From NCBI RefSeq assembly GCF_004344915.1, contig NZ_SKFG01000014.1:53759-117758 (forward strand): 64,000 nt of DNA. Direction: 5' to 3'. This document shows, piece by piece, positions 19,274 to 28,906 of the stretch. Within the stretch, counting starts at the first letter, position 1. Every line of letters begins with the position of its first letter. Source of the stretch: Paenibacillus albiflavus (GTDB lineage Bacteria > Bacillota > Bacilli > Paenibacillales > NBRC-103111). A program made the position numbers and the translations under genes. Under the pieces are notes generated by a model. The model did not search any database, was not told the DNA's origin, and was given only the letters and a program-made list of their open reading frames with translations.

Positions 19274-20326
19274 TTAAGTGCCTATATATTTGGCATAGAG
19301 GGATTTAGCGGCAATGTGATCGGTGACACCTTGTATAATTACTCTTCCATCTTGGAACAAAGTGATGACAATTTCAGGATCTGGACTGAATTTGAGCAAG
19401 TAGGTGTTCCGCGTAACAGAACCTATTCTGGACAGCTTCGCTTCCCATTCTTCAAGCGATAATGCTGCTGGGGATATCGGCAATATCTGTACGCTATTAC
19501 GACCGCACAAAGTGATGATTGTATCTGCATAGTTGTTAGCTTCTAAGTAATCATATTGATGCTGTCCACATGCAGGGCAATTAGGTTGATGAGCATTTGC
19601 TACATCTACTGCATAAGTATGATTGTGCCAAAGATCAAAATGTACCATTGTACGATTCAGTACCTCTGGTTTATTAATCAGCAGTTTGAAAGCTTCTGTA
19701 ACTTGATGAGAAGCGACTGTATGCGATGCAGTTGCTATAATTCCAGCTGTATCACACGTTTCAGCAATGCCTGCTGCAGGCGGCTCGGGAAATAGACAAC
19801 GCAAGCATGGCGTTAAATGTGGAATGATGGTGTAGGAAACACCCCTGGACGCAACAGCAGCTCCATAGATCCAGGGAATATTGAATTTAAGCGCTATATC
19901 GTTAATGAGATATCGAACTGCAAAATTGTCTGAGCCGTCGAGAATGAGCTCGACATCACTTAATAAATGCTCTGCATTAAAGGGATTTAGATCGACTACA
20001 TGTGGATCAATCTGTACAAGAGAATTAACAGATGCAAGTTTCTTAGCTGCAGCAATTGCTTTGGGAGTACCCTCCTTAGCATCCTGCTCATTATATAGGG
20101 TTTGTCTTTGTAAATTACTTATTTCTACATAATCACGGTCGATGATGCGTATATAACCAATACCTGCCCGAACCAATTGATCAGCGAGCATCGTACCAAG
20201 TGCTCCAAGACCTACAATCGCAACTCTTGATTCAGATAGCTTGCGCTGGCCAATCTCGCCAATACCAGCAAATCGTATTTGCCTTTCATATCTCGGGTCT
20301 GTGAAGTTCATTTTATGAAGGCTCAT
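19274..20326 (-). CDS. ThiF/MoeB-family adenylyltransferase (E1-like)
   Basis: A 350-residue E1-like enzyme that would adenylate the C-terminal glycine of a ubiquitin-like sulfur carrier such as ThiS or MoaD. The Rossmann fold begins with VAIVGLGALGTMLADQLVRAG (near residue 35), followed by DRDYVEISNLQRQ, the catalytic Asp region LDGSDNFAVRYLIND, and the zinc pairs CLRC and CPAC. The last 80 residues look like a small extra domain in place of a rhodanese. No thiS/moaD gene is adjacent. It is divergent from the yunD-type gene. Confidence 0.87.
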   Translation of the reverse strand: MSLHKMNFTDPRYERQIRFAGIGEIGQRKLSESRVAIVGLGALGTMLADQLVRAGIGYIRIIDRDYVEISNLQRQTLYNEQDAKEGTPKAIAAAKKLASVNSLVQIDPHVVDLNPFNAEHLLSDVELILDGSDNFAVRYLINDIALKFNIPWIYGAAVASRGVSYTIIPHLTPCLRCLFPEPPAAGIAETCDTAGIIATASHTVASHQVTEAFKLLINKPEVLNRTMVHFDLWHNHTYAVDVANAHQPNCPACGQHQYDYLEANNYADTIITLCGRNSVQILPISPAALSLEEWEAKLSRIGSVTRNTYLLKFSPDPEIVITLFQDGRVIIQGVTDHIAAKSLYAKYIGT

Positions 20327-20407
20327 CGCAGCATAGTCTCCTTGCTCTTAGGTTCATTATGGGTACCTATTAGCATACCATATTTGCATGCGTTTGGAAT
20401 ATGTAGG

Positions 20408-20416
20408 TGTTATAAT
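20408..20416 (+). promoter_or_regulatory. Extended -10 promoter of the yunD-type gene
   Basis: TGTTATAAT is an extended -10 element (TGn-TATAAT) 38 bases upstream of the chosen ATG. No good -35 is visible, as is common for this promoter class. Confidence 0.5.
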
Positions 20417-20453
20417 GGTAGGAAGCCAAAGGGATGAATGGAGGTGCAAGATC

Positions 20454-21902
20454 ATGTCTCAAGGCGTACAAAAACTTGTTCTATTACATACGAATGATCT
20501 TCACAGTCATTTGGAACAGATGACGCGTATTGCATCCTATTGTAAGCAGAAGCGCAGTGAGGTTGGAAACGATCAATTGCTTACTTTGGAGATCGGCGAT
20601 CATATGGATCGTATGAGTCCTGAAACGGATGGAACTGCTGGTAAGGTTAACGTTGAAGTGATGAATGCTACAGGTTATGATGCAGCAGTTCTTGGCAATA
20701 ATGAAGGGCTTACCTTCACACCAGCGATACTGAGAGAATGTTATTATAATCAAGCTAATTTCCCTATTATTGGTAGCAATATACGCGAAGTGGAGTCCGG
20801 GCGCATCCCAGATTGGATGGAACCTTATGTCATTATTCAGAAGGGTCCGCTTCGGATTGGACTCATTGGTGTAACTGCTGCTTATCAAACCTTCTATGCT
20901 GAGCTTGGTTGGAATGCTACGGATCCGCTTGAAGCGGTATTGACCTATGTACGAGAATTAAGACAGCAAGTCGATGTGATCATTGTGATGTCTCATCTTG
21001 GTTATGGCTTTGACGAGCGTATGGCGAAAGAAATCAGTGGTATTGACCTTATTCTGGGTGGGCATACCCATCATGTGATCACCGAGCCGCATGTGTTTGG
21101 CAACACACATGTATGTGCTGCAGGCAAGTTCGGACAATACATCGGAGAAGTGGAGATCGAATACATAGCAGAGCATGATGCTGTTTCAATTGTGAGTATC
21201 AATGGTAGGCTCATTGAAACAGATGAACTGCCTGCTGATGAAGAAGTAAGCGGAATATTGAAAAATAATGCCGATCAAGCAAATCTTGTGCTGTCCCAAG
21301 AGATTGTCCATTTAGAGGAAGATTTAGCTCTTAATTGGTATGAAGAATCACCATTAGGAAATTTGCTAGCGAGTGGACTGCGCAAATGGACTTCTGCCGA
21401 AATCGGAATCGTCAATGCCGGGCAATTGCTAAGCGGGTTATCCAAGGGAAAGGTAACGCGTGGTAATTTGTTAGAAATCTGTCCTGGGCCGATCAATCCA
21501 TGTATATATTCGTTATTTGGTTATGAGCTTCGCGAGGCGCTCGAGCAATCACTAATGACTGAATTTACTTACAAAGAAATACGCGGATTTGGTTTCCGTG
21601 GTGAAGTGCTAGGCTCTTTATGTATAGATGGACTAACTGTCGAATATGATCTTAAGAGACAACCGATGGACCGAATTATTCGAATTGGAATTCATAACGG
21701 GAATTTTGAAGAGGAACGTCAATACCGAGTAGGGACAATCGACATGTTCACATTCGGCGTCGGTTATTTATCGCTTAGCAAAGGAACGAATATCAAGTAC
21801 ATGCTCCCAGAGTTCCTTCGGGATATTCTAAGTTATCAGCTCCAGGATACAACTGAAATCCAGCTTGCGAAGAGAAAGAGATGGATTCAAAGTTCTAGTT
21901 AG
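20454..21902 (+). CDS. yunD: YunD-type metallophosphatase / 5'-nucleotidase
   Basis: A 482-residue cytosolic member of the UshA/5'-nucleotidase family. The metallophosphatase domain (about 1-260) holds LHTNDLHSHLE, GDHMDRMSP, GNNEGLTF and GGHTHHV. The C-terminal nucleotidase domain spans about 290-470. The third metal motif is GNNE where most family members have GNHE, which I believe is usual for YunD but is a visible change. There is no signal peptide, unlike UshA. The frame is open from 20388, but the ATG at 20454 has GGAGGTG ahead of it. Confidence 0.87.
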   Translation: MSQGVQKLVLLHTNDLHSHLEQMTRIASYCKQKRSEVGNDQLLTLEIGDHMDRMSPETDGTAGKVNVEVMNATGYDAAVLGNNEGLTFTPAILRECYYNQANFPIIGSNIREVESGRIPDWMEPYVIIQKGPLRIGLIGVTAAYQTFYAELGWNATDPLEAVLTYVRELRQQVDVIIVMSHLGYGFDERMAKEISGIDLILGGHTHHVITEPHVFGNTHVCAAGKFGQYIGEVEIEYIAEHDAVSIVSINGRLIETDELPADEEVSGILKNNADQANLVLSQEIVHLEEDLALNWYEESPLGNLLASGLRKWTSAEIGIVNAGQLLSGLSKGKVTRGNLLEICPGPINPCIYSLFGYELREALEQSLMTEFTYKEIRGFGFRGEVLGSLCIDGLTVEYDLKRQPMDRIIRIGIHNGNFEEERQYRVGTIDMFTFGVGYLSLSKGTNIKYMLPEFLRDILSYQLQDTTEIQLAKRKRWIQSSS

Positions 21903-21917
21903 AATGGGAGAGTGTGT

Positions 21918-22736
21918 ATGTACGATAATTACGTTGCCATTATTATCGGTATAGTAGAGGGCTTAACCGAATTTCTGCCCGTATCCTCCACTGGTCATAT
22001 GATTCTGACACAGGAGCTATTAAACATTACACACGACGATTCTTTACTGAATACATTCGATATCGTTATTCAATTAGGAGCAATCCTAGCTGTTGTACTC
22101 GTTTATTGGAATCGAATTCTCAGCTTATTCGGAATTCGTGTTGGTGTGCAGCAGGCTAAACCAAATCAGATGGATTTAATTCATATCTTGATTGGAATCA
22201 TACCAGCGATGGCACTGGCTTTCTTTTTTGAGGAAAAAATAGACACGTACTTATTCTCTCCTTATACCGTTCTAGTTGGTTTAGTTCTTGGGGGAATTCT
22301 CCTAATTGCTGCAGAGAAGATCGAGCACAGCAAACCCCTGACGGATGATTTGGATAATCTATCTTATCGTCAGGCGTTATCTATTGGCTTATGGCAGATT
22401 GTGTCTCTATGGCCTGGATTCTCACGTTCAGGATCTACAATAGCAGCAGGCATGCTCGTCGGTACTAACCGAAAGGTTGCTGCGGACTTTACCTTTATCA
22501 TGGCGATTCCAATTATGTTCGCTGCTTCCGGTTATAAGTTGCTAACTACTTGGGATCAATTCACTCCAGACAGCGCAAGCTTCTTCGCAATTGGATTTCT
22601 CGTTTCGTTTATGGTAGCGCTGCTTGCTGTCGTTACATTCATTAAACTAGTAAGCAAGCTAAAACTAACCTATTTTGCCTATTATCGATTTGCACTAGCA
22701 GCCGTCTTTCTGGTCTATTTATTGGTTAAAAGGTAA
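21918..22736 (+). CDS. uppP: Undecaprenyl-diphosphatase UppP (BacA)
   Basis: A 272-residue integral membrane enzyme that dephosphorylates undecaprenyl diphosphate so the lipid carrier can be reused in wall synthesis. The two family motifs are clear: EGLTEFLPVSSTGHMIL near the N-terminus and SLWPGFSRSGSTIAAGM in the middle, with about eight hydrophobic segments. An in-frame GTG at 21912 overlaps the GGGAGAG; the ATG at 21918 has proper spacing and is preferred. It follows the yunD-type gene by 15 bases, probably as one transcript. Confidence 0.94.
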   Translation: MYDNYVAIIIGIVEGLTEFLPVSSTGHMILTQELLNITHDDSLLNTFDIVIQLGAILAVVLVYWNRILSLFGIRVGVQQAKPNQMDLIHILIGIIPAMALAFFFEEKIDTYLFSPYTVLVGLVLGGILLIAAEKIEHSKPLTDDLDNLSYRQALSIGLWQIVSLWPGFSRSGSTIAAGMLVGTNRKVAADFTFIMAIPIMFAASGYKLLTTWDQFTPDSASFFAIGFLVSFMVALLAVVTFIKLVSKLKLTYFAYYRFALAAVFLVYLLVKR

Positions 22737-22881
22737 AATGTGTCTTTATCTCGAAATGTACGCAATTTCACAAACAACATTCCTTTTTATGCCATAATTT
22801 ACATTGCATCTTAAGTTGAAATATTTTAGAGTAGAATATGGATATAGATCATCAACAGTTAAAAGGATATGGGGAGTAACT

Positions 22882-23985
22882 ATGCGTTTATTGCCAATCA
22901 ACATGTGTCAGCCCGGTATGAGACTACATCAGAATATTTATAGTGCAGATGGCGTCATACTACTAGCTGAAAATGTTGAATTAACAGAGCATCTGATCAA
23001 GAGATTACAAACTCATGGGATCACCAATATATATGTTCAAGATCACAGGACCGATGATATCGAAATTCATGAACCTCTAAGAATGGAAACGAAAGCTAAA
23101 GTACTCGTTGAAATTCGTTCTTCTTTTCGCAAAATGATGTACGATACGAATTCAGATAATCGTCATACATATAGTTTTTTAGGCAAAAAATTTCGTGAAG
23201 TGTTCAGTCTGATTCTAGATGACATTAGCGATCATCGAGAGGCAATGTCGCTTATAACGAATATTTGTGTAATGGATTCACACTTATATCAGCATTCGAT
23301 GAACGTATGCGTCTATACTTCTCTGCTAGGGATTGCTCAAGGGTATTCACGTGAAGAGCTTTATTCACTAGGGCTGGGCTCACTTCTTCATGATGTCGGT
23401 AAAGTGAAAATACCCAAAGAGATCCTATTTAAACCAGGCAAGCTGACAGATGAGGAATTCAAAGAAATTCAGAAGCACACGACCTATGGTTTCAAAATGC
23501 TGAAGGATGAGGCTAATATTCCATTGATTTCCGCACACTGTGCATTTCAGCATCATGAGAGAATGAACGGCAGCGGCTATCCACGTGGGATTGGCGGGGA
23601 TGATATTCACGAATATGCTCAATGGATTGGGATTGTGGATTCCTTTGATGCCATGACATCGCAACGTGTGTATAGACAGGCAAAACTACCTCATTATGCG
23701 CTTGATATTTTGATGGCTGATGCAGGTACTTTATATGATAAGCAAAAGGTTGAAGTTTTCCGTAATAAAATTGCTATTTATCCGATTGGGATGACGGTAG
23801 CATTGTCGACAGGAGAGGTTGGAGTTGTTGTTGATTTAAATAACGATTACCTTCACCGTCCGATTGTACGTATACTGCAAGATCAAGATGGACAAGATTT
23901 ACATGCACCATATGAAATTGATTTATCCAAGCACTTATCACTGATGGTTACTGAGGTTAATCCAACCAGTGGAAAAATGGCATAG
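22882..23985 (+). CDS. HD-GYP domain protein, predicted c-di-GMP phosphodiesterase
   Basis: A 367-residue response-type hydrolase without a receiver domain. The N-terminal 120 residues form a sensory or dimerisation region. The HD-GYP domain (about 135-300) has HSMNVCVYTSLLG, the intact LLHDVGKVKIPKEILFKPGK, KHTTYGFKM and HHERMNGSGYPRG. All metal ligands expected for the class are present, so c-di-GMP hydrolysis is likely. The ATG at 22882 follows GGGGAG; the in-frame start at 22804 has no ribosome site. It is a paralogue-like counterpart of the degenerate protein at 18041-19144. Confidence 0.9.
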   Translation: MRLLPINMCQPGMRLHQNIYSADGVILLAENVELTEHLIKRLQTHGITNIYVQDHRTDDIEIHEPLRMETKAKVLVEIRSSFRKMMYDTNSDNRHTYSFLGKKFREVFSLILDDISDHREAMSLITNICVMDSHLYQHSMNVCVYTSLLGIAQGYSREELYSLGLGSLLHDVGKVKIPKEILFKPGKLTDEEFKEIQKHTTYGFKMLKDEANIPLISAHCAFQHHERMNGSGYPRGIGGDDIHEYAQWIGIVDSFDAMTSQRVYRQAKLPHYALDILMADAGTLYDKQKVEVFRNKIAIYPIGMTVALSTGEVGVVVDLNNDYLHRPIVRILQDQDGQDLHAPYEIDLSKHLSLMVTEVNPTSGKMA

Positions 23986-23998
23986 ATATAGATGAATG

Positions 23999-24021
23999 AC
24001 CTGGGAAACCAGGTTATTTTT
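23999..24021 (+). terminator. Short terminator after the HD-GYP gene
   Basis: ACCTGG, a GAAA tetraloop and CCAGGT are followed by TATTTTT. The stem is short but has a stable loop. Confidence 0.65.
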
Positions 24022-24068
24022 GTATTATAATAAGCAAGTTAAATCAATCAGTCGGGGGATAGCGTGTG

Positions 24069-26294
24069 ATGAGAGAGGTTTCAAAGAAAGGCGCTTTTTG
24101 GCATTGGGGTAATTGGATGTACAAGCTTAGGTTCATTGTCCTCGTATTCTGGGTGCTTCTACTTGCAGGCTCAGCTATTTTTGCTGCCAAAGCGCCAGGC
24201 TTGCTGAAAGATAATGGTTTTACTCCGGTAGGAAGTGAATCTGATAATGGTATTAAACTGATTCAAGATCATTTGCAAACATCCGCCTCTGTTATGAATC
24301 TCGTGTACGAAAGCGACCAGCTAGATCTAACAGAGAGCAAGAATCAGCAAGTGATTCTTGATTCGCTTCAAGAGCTTGCGAAGCTACCTTATGTGGAGCA
24401 TGTAGAAATTTCGAAAGCGACGAGAAATCCAGATGCTCGCTCAGGCGTAGAGTCTGTGGATGTGATGATGAATTTACATACAGATGCCGCTCTTCAGCAC
24501 TATCCCGAAATTCGTAGTAAAATTACGGCTCCTGAAGGGATGCAGGTCTATCTTACAGGTGGAACTGCAGCCTTATATGATATGCAGGAGGCAAGTAAGA
24601 ACGATATTGTTAAAGCTGAAATGATCGGTTTACCTCTGGCTCTTATCGTTCTGCTGCTTGTATTTGGTACGATCGTTGGTGCCTTGCTTCCGCTTGTCGT
24701 GGGTTTGATGAGTGTGACAACTACGCTTGGAATCGTTTATTTCATTGCCCAGAATCATTCTTTGTCTAATTTCTTACCTAATCTGGTCACGATGCTTGGA
24801 CTAGCTGTAGGGATTGATTATGCGTTATTCCTTACCAGCAGATTTCGTGAGGAACTGAGAAGACAATCTACCGTACGTGAAGCTGTCGCGATGACATGCC
24901 AAACAGCAGGTCATTCCATTTTCTTTTCGGGGATTGCGGTATTAATCGGTTTACTCGGCATGTTGTTTATCGATCTTAACTTCTTCCAATCACTTAGTGT
25001 GGGCGGTATTATCGTTGTGACGATATCGGTTATTGTCGGCAATACGCTGCTTTTGGCTCTTTTCGCCATTCTCGGTCATAAAATAAATTCATTACGGGTG
25101 ATTCCTAGCTTCTTGCGCAGAAAGAAACCGTCTCAGTTTTGGAATCGTGTTGCTACAGTTGTCATGAAACGGCCGATTATTTTTATCGTAGTAATTGCAG
25201 GAGTTCTGATTTATGCGATGACGCCTATTACACAAATTAAATATAATTTGCCAAGTACAGAAGTTCTTCCACCAAGCTATGATTCACGCTATGGCAGTGA
25301 TGTCATGAAACAGACATATGATATGCGTGAAGTGAATGGTTTGCGTGTTGCTGTACAAGCTCAGGGTAACTATTGGGAAGAACAGACGATTGCTGCTGTT
25401 AGTAAGTATATGGATGATTTAAAGCAAACAACTGACGTAAGGAGTGTTCAAAGCTATCTAACCGCTTTTGAAGGACGCTCACCTGCTGAAATCTCAGCAA
25501 TGTTAAGTCAGCAGCCAGTACGTGACAAGTTGGAAGCGGAAAAACTCGTTAAGGATAAGTTTATTCTTGTCGCAGTAACACCAGAGAGCAATCCAGATGA
25601 TGCAGCAACAGATACGCTTGTTAAGAAGCTTCGCATGATTAATCCAGATCAGCTGGAAACGACCGTTACAGGTTCGCCTGTTTATCGATTAGATGTCATA
25701 GATCGCATACAGGACAAGCTGGTGAATGTTCTATTATTTGTATTCGGTGTTACTTTCGTTGTATTGTTATTTGCATTCCGTTCCGTCTTATTGCCTTTAA
25801 AAGCTGTATTGATGAACGTCTTGTCTCTTGGCGCAAGCCTTGGAATTGTGGTCGCTGTATTCCAGTTCGGTCACTTGGCTGATCTATTCCAGATTACGTC
25901 TATCGGTTATGTCAGCGCGATGCTGCCCGTCATTATTTTCTGTGTTGTATTTGGGATCTCGATGGATTATGAAGTATTCCTCATTTCGCGCATACAGGAA
26001 GAATATGAATCTAGCTGGAACAATGAGCAAAGCACCGCAGAAGGACTAAAGAAAACAGGTAGCTTAATTACAAGCGCAGCCTTTATTCTTATTGTGGTTG
26101 TTGGTTCTTTTATATTCACGGATATTGAGATCATGAAAGCGATGGGTTTAGGACTAGGACTTGCTGTATTAATTGATGCAACGGTTGTTCGTGTACTTCT
26201 TGTACCTGCCTTAATGAAACTGCTCGGTAAAGCAAATTGGTGGGCACCAAGATGGATGCGTCCTTCTAGACAGCCTGATAAAGCCGTGAAATAA
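24069..26294 (+). CDS. MMPL/RND-family transporter
   Basis: A 741-residue membrane protein with the two-fold MMPL layout: one N-terminal helix, an external domain (about 45-190), a six-helix bundle, a second external domain (about 400-545) and a final bundle. VGIDYALFLTSRFREELRR and FGISMDYEVFLISRIQEEY are the paired GxxxDY motifs of proton-coupled RND pumps. It resembles Bacillus YdfJ and would export lipids or hydrophobic compounds; the substrate is unknown. Either the GTG at 24066 or the ATG at 24069 could start it, behind GGGGGAT. Confidence 0.9.
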   Translation: MREVSKKGAFWHWGNWMYKLRFIVLVFWVLLLAGSAIFAAKAPGLLKDNGFTPVGSESDNGIKLIQDHLQTSASVMNLVYESDQLDLTESKNQQVILDSLQELAKLPYVEHVEISKATRNPDARSGVESVDVMMNLHTDAALQHYPEIRSKITAPEGMQVYLTGGTAALYDMQEASKNDIVKAEMIGLPLALIVLLLVFGTIVGALLPLVVGLMSVTTTLGIVYFIAQNHSLSNFLPNLVTMLGLAVGIDYALFLTSRFREELRRQSTVREAVAMTCQTAGHSIFFSGIAVLIGLLGMLFIDLNFFQSLSVGGIIVVTISVIVGNTLLLALFAILGHKINSLRVIPSFLRRKKPSQFWNRVATVVMKRPIIFIVVIAGVLIYAMTPITQIKYNLPSTEVLPPSYDSRYGSDVMKQTYDMREVNGLRVAVQAQGNYWEEQTIAAVSKYMDDLKQTTDVRSVQSYLTAFEGRSPAEISAMLSQQPVRDKLEAEKLVKDKFILVAVTPESNPDDAATDTLVKKLRMINPDQLETTVTGSPVYRLDVIDRIQDKLVNVLLFVFGVTFVVLLFAFRSVLLPLKAVLMNVLSLGASLGIVVAVFQFGHLADLFQITSIGYVSAMLPVIIFCVVFGISMDYEVFLISRIQEEYESSWNNEQSTAEGLKKTGSLITSAAFILIVVVGSFIFTDIEIMKAMGLGLGLAVLIDATVVRVLLVPALMKLLGKANWWAPRWMRPSRQPDKAVK

Positions 26295-26383
26295 GTTTTA
26301 AAGTTTTCAATTGAGATCATATTCGTTACAATAGTAAGAATAGGATTGAATAAAGTCTTATTTGAAGGAGAGTACAAACTATA

Positions 26384-27517
26384 ATGATATTGAATCGTAA
26401 CGAAGAATTAGTGGTTCCAGCACCTGCACTTTCACCCTCATATGATCCATGGGATCCGCTTCGTTCCATTCGTCAGCACGGCAAGCATGTGTTAACTTCT
26501 GTCGAAATGACAGTCAGTAATTTATGCAACATGCGCTGTGAGCATTGTGCAGTGGGCAATACGCTCGTAACGGTAGAACCTGAGAAACTGCCGCTTGCCA
26601 TCATGCTTAAGCGACTTGATGAAGTGAAAAACTTGGAAACTATTTCCATTACAGGTGGAGAGCCTACTTTTAATAAAGCGACGGTGCAGGATTATATTAT
26701 TCCGATCCTGAAGTACGCACGTGAACGTGGCATTCGCTCTCAGATTAACTCTAACTTGACGCTCGATCTGGCAAGATATGAGGATATTGCGCCATGGCTT
26801 GATGTGATGCACATTTCCTGGAACTATTTGAATGAGGATGATTTCTATGCAGTGGGCTTTGTTCGCTCCGCACATTCAGTTGGCAGAGGAACTGCAGCTC
26901 GTATGTACGATCGCATGATGGATAATACGATTAAGCTAAGCAAAGGCGGGTTGTTCGTATCGGCGGAGACGATGATTAATTATCGCACGCATGAGAAATT
27001 AGGAGGCATTCATCAGTTAATCCATGAGATGGGCTGTCAAAGACATGAAGTGCATCCAATGTACCATAGTGCATTTGCGGCTAATTTGCCGAAGATTTCA
27101 CTAGAACAATTACGCAAATCCATTCATCATCTACTGGATGTACGCAAAAAAGATTTGTGGATGTTATTTGGTACTTTACCTTTTTTTGCATGCAATGAGC
27201 AAGAAGAAGATCAAGTACTTATACGCAGACTAAGAACAGAACCGAATGTGACGGTGCGCAATGATCCAGATGGACGCAATCGTCTGAATGTGAATTTATT
27301 TGATGGCCAAGTATTTGTCACGGATTTTGCAGATGAACCTACGCAAGGCAATATCATGCATGATGGACTTGATGCGATTTTTGATAGATGGACTCATCAC
27401 CCGCTTCATACTCGATTTAATTGTTTCTGTGATACAGCCTCTTGTTGCGGCCCGAATTTATTGGTCGCTGATGCCTACTATCAAGATGTTGATTTTAAGC
27501 TGCGAAAGGCAAAATAA
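26384..27517 (+). CDS. yfkAB: Radical SAM protein YfkAB (CxCxxxxC family)
   Basis: A 377-residue radical SAM enzyme. The [4Fe-4S] motif is CNMRCEHC (near residue 47) and the SAM-contacting glycine motif is TGGEP. The C-terminus carries CFCDTASC, the CxCxxxxC signature of the YfkAB family, likely to hold a second cluster. Its reaction is unknown. The SUF operon in this window would supply its clusters, but they are not linked. The ribosome site GAAGGAGAG lies rather far from the ATG (about 11 bases). Confidence 0.88.
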   Translation: MILNRNEELVVPAPALSPSYDPWDPLRSIRQHGKHVLTSVEMTVSNLCNMRCEHCAVGNTLVTVEPEKLPLAIMLKRLDEVKNLETISITGGEPTFNKATVQDYIIPILKYARERGIRSQINSNLTLDLARYEDIAPWLDVMHISWNYLNEDDFYAVGFVRSAHSVGRGTAARMYDRMMDNTIKLSKGGLFVSAETMINYRTHEKLGGIHQLIHEMGCQRHEVHPMYHSAFAANLPKISLEQLRKSIHHLLDVRKKDLWMLFGTLPFFACNEQEEDQVLIRRLRTEPNVTVRNDPDGRNRLNVNLFDGQVFVTDFADEPTQGNIMHDGLDAIFDRWTHHPLHTRFNCFCDTASCCGPNLLVADAYYQDVDFKLRKAK

Positions 27518-27532
27518 AGGGAGACGTTCTCA

Positions 27533-28864
27533 TTGATACACACCACCTTTGAATTGGACCAAATTATTGTATATACGCTACTCGTTATTGGACTTGTCGC
27601 CCTGAATGGATTTTTCGTTGCAGCGGAGTTCTCCATTGTAAAGGTAAGACAATCAAGACTTCAGCAGCTCGTAAGTGAGGGAAATGGCAAGGCGAAATAT
27701 GCATTGTCCGTAACGCAAAAATTAGATGCATACCTGTCCGCAACACAGCTTGGTATTACATTAGCATCCTTAGGATTAGGTTGGATAGGTGAAGGAGCTG
27801 TCTCAACCTTGTTGATTGAGCCGCTCTTAAGCTTAGTGAATATTACTTCACCAACGCTTATTCATTCCATATCGTTCGTATTATCTTTTGCTATTATTAC
27901 GTTCTTGCATATTGTCCTCGGTGAGCTGGCACCTAAATCGTTAGCGATTCGTAAATCAGAAGCCGCCTCTCTATGGATATCGATGCCTCTTATCTTGTTC
28001 TATAAGCTGTTTAAGCCTGTTATTTGGCTGCTTAATAGCGCGGCAAATCACTTCTTGCGTCTAATTGGCATCGAGCCAGCTTCTGAAGACGAAGGTGCGC
28101 ATACGGAAGAAGAAATTCGCATATTAATGAATCAAAGTGCCAAGAGTGGAATTATTGATAAGGACGAGCTAGCATTATTCGATAATGTATTTGAATTCTC
28201 GGATCGGGTTGCACGTGAGGTTATGCGGCCGCGGATGGATGTCGAATGCTTATTGTTAAACCATACATTTGAAGAAAATCTGCATATTGTGTATGAAACC
28301 AAGCATACGAGGTATCCTGTCGGTGAGCATGATAAAGATGAAATTGTCGGATTCGTACACATAACTGATCTATTAACAGCTGATCCTGATGAGGAACAAG
28401 ATTTGCGTAAATATATTAGGCCAATCTTAAGCGTTCCTGAATCGATGGAAATCAGCCGCGTTCTTAAGCTGATGCAGCGTAAGCATTCTCAACTCGCAGT
28501 CGTTATAGATGAATACGGCGGCACCGCAGGGATCGTTACGTTGGAAGATATCCTGGAGGAAATCGTTGGCGAGATCAGCGATGAATTTGATATCGATGAA
28601 CGACCGATGGTTGAGAAGGTGGACCATGCGACTTCAGTGGATGGCCGCTATCTAATTGAAGATTTGAATGATATTCTGGGGATAGAGATTGAGGATGATG
28701 AAGTCGATTCTATTGGAGGTTGGCTATTCAAGAGGCTTGAAGGTATAATTGATGTAGGCAGTCAAGTTCGATATGACTCTCATATATTCGAGGTAGCTGA
28801 GACAGATCGATTGCGAATTGTACGTGTATTGATCAAACAAATTGAAGATACACCTAGCTCCTAA
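27533..28864 (+). CDS. CNNM/CorC-family hemolysin-like membrane protein
   Basis: A 443-residue protein with a DUF21/CNNM transmembrane domain (about 1-190, VALNGFFVAAEFSIVKV near the start), a tandem CBS pair (about 205-330, VMRPRMDVECLLL and GGTAGIVTLEDILEEIVGEI) and a CorC/HlyC domain at the C-terminus. Relatives transport or sense Mg2+/Co2+. The start is a TTG behind AAGGGAGA, 15 bases after yfkAB, so the two are probably co-transcribed. It is often mis-named hemolysin. Confidence 0.9.
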   Translation: MIHTTFELDQIIVYTLLVIGLVALNGFFVAAEFSIVKVRQSRLQQLVSEGNGKAKYALSVTQKLDAYLSATQLGITLASLGLGWIGEGAVSTLLIEPLLSLVNITSPTLIHSISFVLSFAIITFLHIVLGELAPKSLAIRKSEAASLWISMPLILFYKLFKPVIWLLNSAANHFLRLIGIEPASEDEGAHTEEEIRILMNQSAKSGIIDKDELALFDNVFEFSDRVAREVMRPRMDVECLLLNHTFEENLHIVYETKHTRYPVGEHDKDEIVGFVHITDLLTADPDEEQDLRKYIRPILSVPESMEISRVLKLMQRKHSQLAVVIDEYGGTAGIVTLEDILEEIVGEISDEFDIDERPMVEKVDHATSVDGRYLIEDLNDILGIEIEDDEVDSIGGWLFKRLEGIIDVGSQVRYDSHIFEVAETDRLRIVRVLIKQIEDTPSS

Positions 28865-28906
28865 GATTCTACAGACAAATCATGTTTAAGAATTGAAGGG
28901 GGTACT

